Shown piece after piece: positions 55,934 through 64,000 of a stretch of DNA of 64,000 nucleotides. The notes under the pieces are model-generated. The model was given only the letters and a program-made list of their open reading frames with translations, did not search any database and was not told where the DNA came from. Every line of letters starts with the position of its first letter. Position 1 is the stretch's first letter. This DNA comes from Sorex araneus (lineage: Eukaryota > Chordata > Mammalia > Eulipotyphla > Soricidae): NCBI RefSeq assembly GCF_027595985.1, contig NC_073313.1, positions 216,692,066 through 216,756,065 of the forward strand, in the 5' to 3' direction. A program made the position numbers and the translations under genes.

Positions 55934-56022
55934 AGGGGCTGGAGATAAAGCTTAGTGGTAGAGCTTTTACCTTGCAATGTGGCACCTGGGTTTGATCTCT
56001 GGCACATTTAAAAAAAAAAAAA
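55934..56022 (+). mobile_element. Short tRNA-only SINE (ID-like form)
   Basis: 'ggggctggagataaagcttag' and 'tggtagagcttttaccttgc', then a tRNA-like T-arm 'cctgggtttgatctctggc', and directly an A-run. The SOR body is absent, so it is a tRNA head plus A-tail of about 90 bp. Confidence 0.7.
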
Positions 56023-56745
56023 GTGACTTCTAGATTCTAATTGATTAAAAGATGTAATTGAACTTTTCTTTGAAAACACTTCAGTTTAAAAACTGTAAGG
56101 TTTATGTTATTACACTCTGAAGATTTTTTCCTCTTCTCTAATACTTTCTTATACATATATAGTATAATTTATACAATAGTAGATTTTTTTCAATTCTCAC
56201 TATATTCTTTATATTCTTTTCATACTGTTTCTAGAATATCCTTTATCTCCTTATACTGGATGTGTGTGAGCACCTATGGGACAATTACCACTCTAATCGC
56301 TAATTTATTTTTGGGTTATGATCAGCAATAGAAGTGCCTTTCATTTATTATTTCTCTGTCTCTCCACATCTATAATAGGACAGCTGTAAGGCATGGTGTC
56401 TATCACCCAGGTATTTGTAATTCCCAGTTCTGACACTGAACACAAACAGATTTACAAGTGTCTGTACTACTACCTTTACAATGTTGAATGTATTAAGTGA
56501 GGAGCAACTTACTAAATAAAATAAGCAAGTATTTTATAACCTAGAAATTGGCTTTAATATGTGCCTATTACCTAACCCATGAAAACAACAGAGTCAAACA
56601 AAATAAGATCCCAGAAAGAGACCTTAATGAAACAAGTGATTTACCTGATAGAGTTTTAAGTAATGCACATGCAGTTGCTTTGACAGGTGGGAATATTGAT
56701 GCAACCTCTCTGGAAAATGACATGGGAGATTCTTTAGAAAATTAA
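56023..56745. other. Intergenic, unrecognised
   Basis: AT-rich sequence with no repeat or gene that I can support. Confidence 0.4.
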
Positions 56746-56749
56746 GAAT

Positions 56750-56862
56750 GGGAGTCGTGAAAAATAATACAGTGGTTAAAGTACTTGTCTTTGCAAGCAA
56801 CCAACCTGGGTTTCATCTCTAGACAGTTGGGTGTGACTCCTCCCCCCCAAAAAAAAAAGAAG
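56750..56862 (+). mobile_element. SOR-type SINE fragment
   Basis: 'tgaaaaataatacagtggtt', 'accaacctgggtttcatctc' and 'gttgggtgtgactcc', with C/A tail. The middle is deleted. Confidence 0.65.
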
Positions 56863-56889
56863 AAAAGAATAATAAGAATGAAAATTCTA

Positions 56890-57920
56890 TAAAATCCAGC
56901 AGTATCACTTCTGTGTTTTATTGGATATATATGAAAACACTAATTCAAAAGTAAAATTGCACCCCTCATTCCTAGCAGCATTATTTATAGTAGTCCAAAC
57001 TTGGAACCAGTCTAAATTCCTATAAAAGATAGCCAAGTTGGAAAAAAAAACAAACTGCCCTGGTGTATCTATGACATATATAATATATGTATATATCAGT
57101 GGAATACTACTGTGCTGTTTTGTGTCCTTTGGGTTAAAAAATGGATGGCCCTTGAGGTGTTTTTGCTAAGTAGGGAAAAAAAGGTGATAAAAGAAGTATT
57201 TAATGATTTCACTCATTTGGAACATGAATTCTAAAGCATATTATTAATCAGTAAACAAAAAATGGAAGCAGTGAAAATTATGGTACATACCAGGGGAGCA
57301 GCTGGTGAGGTGATGAGATAGACCTATCACGACGTGGCAGGATGGCGCTGGAACTTTGGGGCGGGAGTGGTGAGAACCACATCAAGAACAGTGAAGCCAA
57401 CCCCCTGAAATTCCATAATGGAAACCAGTTAGTTATTTAAAGAGGATGGTGAGCAAATAAAGCAAATTGTAGATAATTATTTCATTTATGTATGATTTTA
57501 TTTATGTGGTGCTTAAGAGCATAGAAAGATGTTCACAAGGAGAAATGATAGGTAAATAAAACCAGTATTTTATAGATGATGTCTACATACAATGGAATAT
57601 TTATACTCAGCATTTAAAAGGAAAAGGGATGAAACTCTTGCAGCAATGTGGTTAAACCTAGGGGGTATAAAGCTTAGTAAATTATATGAAAAAAGAAAAC
57701 CTGTATCACTTCATTCATATAGTATATAAAGAAACCAAATAAATAAAGTGAACTTTTAGATTAAAAGATGAGTAAGTGGTTTCTGGTCTGGAGGAAATAA
57801 GAGTATCAAGTAGCATCAACTGTATATGGTAAAAGATTGAATTGGATCTTCTGTAATGAAGTTAAAGTAAATATATGTTATTGGTTTTACTGATACAAAT
57901 ACTTAAAAAGAACCATACCC
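56890..57920 (+). mobile_element. Old L1 remnants (ORF2 end)
   Basis: 'cagcagtatcacttctgtg', 'tagcagcattatttatag', 'cagtggaatactactgtgc', then a second similar run from about 57,580 ('tacatacaatggaatattta', 'gggatgaaactcttgcagc'). Probably two old, overlapping L1 copies. Confidence 0.6.
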
Positions 57921-58213
57921 CTATGGTCATGGCAGACTTATTTACTATAGTCAAGACATGAAAACTACCTAAGTCCTACTAGTGAATGAATTAAAAAATA
58001 AAGTATAATATATGCAATAAAAAGTTACCATAAAAGTTAAATTCTGCTATTCCTTTTGATGGAATGAACTTTTGTGGACATTTAAAGTAAGTAAAGTGGT
58101 CAGAGCAAATACAGTGTATTTGTATACATGTAACGTTATCAAACATAAGAACTACCTCAGTTACAGAAAACATTGCCAGTTGCCAAGGTGGGATGGACAA
58201 AATAGGTGAAGGT

Positions 58214-58398
58214 CGGGGGCTGGAGTGATCGCACAGAGGGTAGGGCGTTTGCCTTGCATTCGGCTAACCCAGGTTTGATTCCCAGCAACCCACTTAGTCC
58301 TCCAAGCACTTCCAGGAGTAATTCCTGAGTGCAAAGCCAGGAAGAACCCCTGAGCATCACTGGGTGTGACTCAAAAAGCAAAAAAAAAAAAAAAAAAA
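58214..58398 (+). mobile_element. SOR-type SINE (type A) with target duplications
   Basis: Head 'cgggggctggagtgatcgcac' to a 23-base A-tail. The flanks aaaataggtgaaggt (58,199-58,213) and aaaatgggtgaaggt (ending 58,412) differ by one base. Confidence 0.93.
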
Positions 58399-58869
58399 AA
58401 ATGGGTGAAGGTTGCCAAAATGTACAAACTCTTATTTATAAATCAGATCTGTAAATGTGACAAGCAGAATAATGACTAGTGCAGTTTGAAAGATGCTACC
58501 AGAGTAAATCGTTTAAATTTTCATCACAAGTAGAAAAATACTATAGCTTGTGGCAGTGCCATTTAGCATAGGTGTAAGCCCTGAGGACCATTGGGTATGG
58601 CTCCAAACAAAAAATAAAAACAAAAGTTGAATTGTAATTGACACATGTAACATTGTATTTTCTTCAGGTGTTTTAGTATAATGATACATAATAACATATG
58701 AAATGATTGCCATAGTAAGTTTATCATAATTAATAGGCATCTTTCAAATTGCCCATTATAAAAATGATACATATTCATGTGATAAATTTTCCGACTTGAG
58801 ATAGTAATATATCACATGGTTTCTTATTTTTTAAACTGAGAATATTTCTAGATAAACTATTGTGATTTG

Positions 58870-59060
58870 AGGGGCAGGGGTGCAGGAGGTGGTTGGAGCT
58901 ATACCAGCGCTCAGGGCTTAGTCCTGAGTACATTCAGGAATCACTCCTGGCAGGACTCGGGGCCAACTGGTGCTGGGATCAAACCTAGGTCGGGTTCAAA
59001 CCTGGGTTGTCCTGTGCAAGGAAAGTGCCTTAGGAGCTGTGCTATCTCTCTGCCCCCTAT
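58870..59060 (-). mobile_element. SOR-type SINE (type A), diverged
   Basis: 'gctcagggcttagtcctgag', 'tggtgctgggatcaaaccta' and 'gctgtgctatctctctgcccc'. A repeat of 'caaacctaggtcgggtt' lies near the B-box complement. Confidence 0.78.
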
Positions 59061-59675
59061 TGTGATTTATTTTTTTAATACATCAACAAATCATTTTCTC
59101 TTTAAAAATAGTCATGAAAGATGAAAGAACACAAGATTTTACATGGTATGTTAGACCGAAGTCTAAATCACCATTACTTTGGAAAGGTCATTTAACCTAC
59201 ATTGACTATACAAACATTTGTTTTATTAGAAATTAAGTAGTTTTAGAATTAATTTTGTTGTTAGATAAAAAATTTAAAGGACCCAAGTAATATGTTTCTT
59301 CCATATCCTGCCCCAAGTATTTATTATTATAATCTATGGAGAGGCCACAACTTATATTTTCCTCAAATGTAAGAACCTAGCACATTGACAGTGTATATTC
59401 TAATTAACAGCTTAAAGTATTGTATCACGTTCATAAATTCATTTAAAATTAATCTAGTAGCTCATTTGGGTAAGGATTGTTAGCTAGACCAGCAATTACT
59501 TATATATAAGAAGCAGAGCATATGTATCCCATATACCCCCCAAAAAATTGTTAGCTAAAAGTTGTGTGCCCAAAATGAGTACCTTATAAATTTAAAAATT
59601 AGTCATCCTTATAATGCTTAGAAGAGTCAATATTAAGGGAACTTTTTTAAGAATGTAAATCTACCCAGTAAAAAA
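59061..59675. other. Intergenic, unrecognised
   Basis: AT-rich, nothing recognisable. Confidence 0.4.
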
Positions 59676-59679
59676 TCAC

Positions 59680-59865
59680 CTACTTTTATTTTTAAATACC
59701 ACGACTTATGAAGTTGTTCATAATAAAGTTTCAGGCATACAGTTTTCCAGTATCAGAGTTACCACTGATGCTTCTTTCACCAGTGCCTCCAGATTCACTC
59801 CTGTCTCCAGCCTGCCTCCTTTAACAGTACTTTCAAGTTCTTTTGATATACTTTTCTTAGATTTA
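59680..59865 (-). mobile_element. Old L1 tail
   Basis: 'ttatgaagttgttcataat', 'tttcaggcatacagttttcc' and 'ctcctgtctccagcctgcc' match the reverse-complement L1 terminus. Confidence 0.6.
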
Positions 59866-60057
59866 AATCTGAAACATTAGGTACCAGTAGATGGCAGTAA
59901 AATATAACTTAAAACAGAAGGTAACTTGACTACTTTTGGAAAATGTTGTTTCTACCTCAGTTCTTAATGAAAATTCACAGTCTAGTTTAACTTTTTCACT
60001 AATAAGACCCCAAGTATCAGTCACATACATTTAACAAATAAATTTTACTCTTTTCTG

Positions 60058-60214
60058 GGGCAAGGTAGGGCTTTTGCTTTGCTTGGAGCCACCCAGGTTC
60101 AATTCCTAGCACCCAAGATATGTTCCCCCAGGCACTGCCAGGAGTGATCCCTGAGCACAAAGACCAGAGTAAGGCTTAATCACTGCCAGTGTACACTCCT
60201 CCCCAAAAAAGAAA
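60058..60214 (+). mobile_element. SOR-type SINE (type A), head-truncated
   Basis: 'gcaaggtagggcttttgc', 'ccaggttcaattcctagcac' and 'ccaggagtgatccctgagc', with A-tail. Confidence 0.8.
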
Positions 60215-60310
60215 CTTTTCTATATAATCTGTATAGCAAGACAAACATTCAAGTGTATAAATGATAGAAAAGATTAATTCAAGAAAGTTATAAAGGCACC
60301 TATACTACTA

Positions 60311-60538
60311 CTACTGGAGCAATAGCACAGCGAGTAGGGCATTTACCTTGCACGTGGCCGACCCGGGTTTGATTCCTTCATCCCTCTTGGAGAACCCGGC
60401 AAGCTACCAAGAGTATCCCGCACGCCAGCCTGGCATATTCGATATGCCAAAAACAGTAAAAACAAGTCTCACAATGGAGACATTACTGGTGCCCGCTCGA
60501 GCAAATCGATGAACAACGGGACGACAGTGCTACAGTGC
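60311..60538 (+). mobile_element. Type B SINE with short target duplications
   Basis: Head 'ctggagcaatagcacagcg', body 'gcaagctaccaagagtatcc', 'ttcgatatgccaaaaacag', 'ggtgcccgctcgagcaaatc', tail 'acgacagtgctacagtgc'. The flanks atactacta at 60,302-60,310 and 60,539-60,547 fit a 9-bp duplication. Confidence 0.9.
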
Positions 60539-60559
60539 ATACTACTATAAGTAACTACT

Positions 60560-60755
60560 CACCCCAGGAGAACCAGGAGTAACCCTTAGAGCATCACTGG
60601 ATATGACTAACCCCCCCCCCAAAAGAATAAAAATCTAAAAATAAATAGCTGAACATATAAATCACCTCAAGCCCTGTCAGGAGTGACACCTGAGCACCAA
60701 GATAGGGTTAAACCCTGAGCACAGTCAGGTCTGACCCCAAAAGTCCAAAATAAAG
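60560..60755 (+). mobile_element. Two SOR body fragments
   Basis: 'ggagtaacccttagagcatc' with a C10/A end at about 60,565-60,625, and 'cctgtcaggagtgacacctg' to 'cagtcaggtctgaccccaaa' at about 60,670-60,750. Both lack heads. Confidence 0.6.
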
Positions 60756-60814
60756 CCTGTATAAAATTGTACTACTGGTAATGCCTTTTTATTCCATAAG
60801 TTCTTAATCTTAGA

Positions 60815-60938
60815 TTTAGGGCCACAACTGGTGGTACTTGTGGGCTGCTGCTAGCTGTGTGCTCAGGGAGCCATACCGTACCAGGGGTTGAAGCATGTGC
60901 TAAGCCCTTTGAGCTATAGACCTCTTGACCTTTTTTTT
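60815..60938 (-). mobile_element. SOR-type SINE, old
   Basis: 'agggccacaactggtggtac', 'gtgctcagggagccatacc' and 'ccaggggttgaagcatgtgc'. Confidence 0.55.
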
Positions 60939-61059
60939 TTTTTTTCTAATACAATAGACTTCCTAGGCTCTTTGGTGGTTTTAATACTTTTTTCATGAAA
61001 TAAGTATCATTTAGGGGGCAAAATGATCAAAGCATTCTGGTCTAAGAAATGGGTTTCTT

Positions 61060-61246
61060 AAGTACCTGCCGTAGAGGCAGGCAGGGGGTGGGGGGCAGAG
61101 GGTTGGGGGTGATGGGAGGGAGGCTGGGGACACTGATGCTGACTGGTCGAGACATGGGTATCGGAATACTGTATGACTGAAATCCAATCATGAACAACTT
61201 TGTAATGGTCTGTCTCACAGTGATTCAATAAAAAAGTTAACAAAAA
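61060..61246 (+). mobile_element. Short L1 insertion with target duplications
   Basis: The 187-bp 3' end of L1, flanked by aagaaatgggtttctt at 61,044-61,059 and 61,247-61,262. Contains a G-rich tract (about 61,083-61,130) with several G-triplets, then 'gtctgtctcacagtgattc' and an AATAAAA end. Confidence 0.95.
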
Positions 61247-61727
61247 AAGAAATGGGTTTCTTGAATTCTAGTCCTGGTTCAGCGGTCTCATCACAAAATT
61301 TGAACAAACTATTTCATCTCTGTGACATGATCAGTTCATTTGCTAAATGGCAAAAAGATGTCTTCTATCTAATTCATCAGGTTGCTTTGTGGATAAAATG
61401 CAATGATTGGGTTTTTTTTTAAAAAATACATATGCAGGCAACAAAAATCAAGAATGTGAGAAATTTTATAGGACAGGTGAGTGATGTGACTTCTTAAAAC
61501 AGTGGTGAGAAGGAAAGGCAAAAATGTAACCTGTATTACTAAAGAAATTGAAGGGGCTTTTGAATCATATCAACCAAAACAATGTCTGGACTTTATTTGT
61601 ATTTTCTTTTCAAACAGACCAATAAAATTGGTGAAATTGTTCAGATATTTAGAACACTGACTGTACATTTGACATTGTTGAGGAAAGAGAACTATTTTCA
61701 AGTATGCCAATGTTTTTAATAAAATGA

Positions 61728-61898
61728 TAGAGGGCAAGGAGTACAGTGGGTGAGATCCTTGCTTTGCACATGACCTACTGACCTGGGTTTGATCCCTGGG
61801 CCCCCAAGCACCACCAGAAGTGATTCCTGAGTGCAGAGCCAGCTATAGTCACTTAGTATAATCCCTGAGCATTGCCAGTGTGGCTCAAAACCCAATTA
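61728..61898 (+). mobile_element. SOR-type SINE (type A), diverged
   Basis: 'gagggcaaggagtacagtgg', 'gggtttgatccctgggccc' and 'gcagagccagctatagtc'. Confidence 0.75.
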
Positions 61899-61944
61899 AT
61901 AACTGGGATTTACTTTAAAGACATATTTTTAATTTATTTTAAAG

Positions 61945-62872
61945 TGTGAGGGAGACACCACAGAGACTGGCTCACATCCAAAAGAACAAAAGCAACCACT
62001 GTTAGCATGGACGTGGGGAGAAAAGGACCCTCCTACACTGCTGGTGGGAATGCCGACTGGTTCAGCCCTTTTGGAAAAAAATATGGTCGCTTCTCAAAAA
62101 ATTAGAAATTGAGCTCATTTGACCCAGCAATACCACTTCTGGGAATATATACTGGAGAGGCAAAAAAGTACAGTCAAAATGACATGTACCTATATGTTCA
62201 TCGCAGAACTGTTTACAATAGCCAGAATCTGGGAGGGGGGGGAACCGAATGCCCAAGAACAGATGACTGATTAAAAGAACTTTGGTACGTCTACATAACG
62301 GAATTCTATGCAGCTGTCAGAAAGGATGAAGTCATGAACTTTGCATATAAGTGGCTCAACATGGAAAATATTATGCTAAGTGAAATGAGTCAGAAAGAGA
62401 CAGACAAAAAAAGTTGTACTCACGGGGAATATGAAACAACAGAATGAGAGACTAACACCCAAGAATAGTAGAAATAAGTATCAGAAGGTTTGCTCCATAG
62501 CTTGGAAGCAGGCCTCATATGCTGGGGGAAAAGGCAGCTCAGATAGAGAAGGGAACACCAACTAAAGTGTGGTGGAGGATCCACTTGGGATGGGAGAGGC
62601 AGGTTGAAAGCAGACTAAACACGATAGCCACCCAGATCTCCATTGCAAACCACAACACCCAAAAGGAGAGAGAGAACAAAAAGGAATTCCCTGTCACAGG
62701 GGCGGGGCTGGATGGGGTGTGTGGACAGGATGGGGGGGTGGGAGGGACCCTGGGGCCATCGGTGGAGAAGAAGGGGCACTGGTGGAGGGACGGGTACTCG
62801 AGTAATGTATGACTAACACTAGCATGAAACTAACTGTTCCTTCATGGTGACTCTAATAAAAAAAATTATGAG
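61945..62872 (+). mobile_element. L1 LINE, 5'-truncated, about 0.9 kb
   Basis: The ORF2 C-terminal coding part ('ctgctggtgggaatgccgac', 'cccagcaataccacttctgg', 'atgaagtcatgaactttgc'), then a 3' UTR with a G-rich tract and the terminal 'ctctaataaaaaaaattatg'. It serves as the reference for the other L1 pieces in this window. Confidence 0.9.
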
Positions 62873-63049
62873 GGAGAGGGGGAAAAAAGGGAAATTTTAA
62901 TATAGGTTGCTGAGCTATAAGAATAATGCCAAGAAAGGAGAAGTCGGGGCTGTGGGATATGAGGACACTACTATAATAACAAAGATCAAGGGTCTAGGAT
63001 ATTTTGTTGGTTTAGAGGGAGGTAGCTATGCACATCAAAACCAAGAGTC

Positions 63050-63222
63050 AGCACTAATGTAAGCATAGTGACCCAAGCTATAACAATTGTTTCAAGTTTG
63101 CTCAGGAGATGGGATGGGGACAGGGAGGGAACCTGGGATCATTGGTGGAGTAATACTGACACTGGTAGTCTGGCGTTGAGATATTGACTGCCTTAAACTC
63201 TGCCATCAATTGCTTTGTAAGT
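63050..63222 (+). mobile_element. Old L1 tail
   Basis: 'gggaacctgggatcattggtgg', 'tgacactggtagtctgg' and 'ctttgtaagtctg' are diverged L1 3' UTR blocks. Confidence 0.55.
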
Positions 63223-63223
63223 C

Positions 63224-63279
63224 TGTTTACCTATAATTTATTATACTCATTCGCCATGAGTATAAATTATAGGTAAACA
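63224..63279. repeat. Near-perfect inverted repeat (hairpin)
   Basis: The left arm at 63,224-63,250 and right arm at 63,256-63,279 are complementary except for three extra bases (tta) in the left arm. The loop is tcgcc. Confidence 0.93.
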
Positions 63280-63474
63280 GAGGGGTAGAAGTGATTGTTA
63301 AATAAAATTGGCCATATTTTATTCAGTATTGAAGATGAATAATAAGTTGATAAATAAGGATCATAGTATTCTTTTTTTTTCTATTTAAAAGTGTCCACAA
63401 AAATCAAATTTAATTTTTTTAACAAAAGGGTTTTGGGTTTTTGTTTGGGGTTTTGTTTCTTGTTTTTTTCTTTA

Positions 63475-63645
63475 GTTTTTTTTTGGGGGGGCCACACCTG
63501 GCAGTGCTCAAGGCTAACTCTTCCTGGCTCTTTGCTCAGGAATCACTTCTGGCAGTAACTCGGACCATGTAGGGTGCTGGAGTCCATCCTGAGACAGTTG
63601 TGTGCAAGGGAAATGCCTACCTGTTGGACTCTATCTCTGGCTCCA
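63475..63645 (-). mobile_element. SOR-type SINE (type A)
   Basis: T/G-rich lead, 'gccacacctggcagtgctc', 'ctttgctcaggaatcacttc', 'tgtgcaagggaaatgcc' and 'tctatctctggctcc'. Confidence 0.85.
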
Positions 63646-63957
63646 GTTATCTTATAAAATAGAAATGAAATTTCATGCAGCACTCTAAATGATAATCATT
63701 TAATCAGAAGGGAAAAACAATAAAGGTAGAATTATTTAGTATTAAGTAGGATTACTTTGAAAGAAAATATTGTGTTTTCCTTTCATTAGTCCTTCCAAGT
63801 TTAGAATTTAAAAGTCTTTTCACTATATTGGATCATTACATAGATTCCCTGAATTGTCTCATATTCTCACTATGCTGGAAAATTATGCTGTTTCCTCAGG
63901 TCATAAGACTGCATTCTCAAGGAACTGACTCAGAAACTGTCTAATCAAATCAGACAA

Positions 63958-64000
63958 GGGGCCAGAGTGAGAGTACAGTGGGTTGGGTGTTTGCCTTGCA
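63958..64000 (+). mobile_element. SOR-type SINE, cut by the window edge
   Basis: Head 'ggggccagagtgagagtacag' and 'gttgggtgtttgccttgca' run to the last base. Confidence 0.88.

Noticed and set aside
1-64000. CRISPR arrays, operons, bacterial promoters or terminators
   Set aside because: The spliced gene, CpG island, SINEs and LINEs show a mammalian nuclear genome. The repeated sequences are retroposons.

Overview
This is a vertebrate nuclear window carrying one complete protein-coding gene, DNAJC10 (ERdj5), on the + strand. The gene encodes an endoplasmic reticulum disulfide reductase and J-domain co-chaperone. The organism is a placental mammal. The very abundant tRNA-derived SINE, with a head reading like ggggctggagcgatagcac and an A-rich tail, is the type I associate with shrews (the SOR element of Sorex). 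A Sorex-like shrew is my best guess, from memory of the repeat rather than a database search.

Layout. Bases 1-12,060 are upstream intergenic sequence made mostly of 3'-truncated L1 copies and SINEs. About 12,060-13,300 is largely unique. A CpG island at about 13,300-14,320 is the DNAJC10 promoter. It holds an exact unfolded-protein-response core (CCACGTCA, the reverse complement of TGACGTGG) and a good ZNF143/Staf-like site. Two non-coding 5' exons are inferred (ending at 13,875, and 14,329-14,412). A third exon carries the rest of the leader and the start codon at 15,833. The coding sequence runs through 22 exons to a TAA at 54,802-54,804. All junctions are GT-AG, the frame is open throughout, and the exons sum to 2,385 bases, or 794 residues plus stop. 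From about 55,000 to 64,000 the sequence is the 3' UTR and then downstream intergenic DNA rich in repeats.

The predicted protein has a signal peptide or anchor, a J domain with HPD at 63-65, four thioredoxin CXXC motifs (CSHC 159-162, CPPC 481-484, CHPC 589-592, CGPC 701-704), redox-inactive thioredoxin-like segments between the first and second motifs, and a C-terminal KDEL. From family knowledge, the J domain recruits BiP and the CXXC sites reduce disulfides of misfolded clients before ER-associated degradation.

The less ordinary content is in the repeats. I see three related SINE-like families: type A (short SOR), type B (SOR head on a different body) and type C (no SOR head, tail of GAT triplets). 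Types B and C share their body and 3' end. One type C copy is cleanly delimited at 47,626-48,095 by a perfect 15-bp target duplication. Other points are an L1 with a 5' inversion, a head-to-head SINE fusion, two strong inverted repeats, a uORF-rich inferred leader, and an unrecognised retrocopy-like ORF in intron 3. Repeat boundaries are by eye and usually good to about 10-20 bases unless target duplications are cited.
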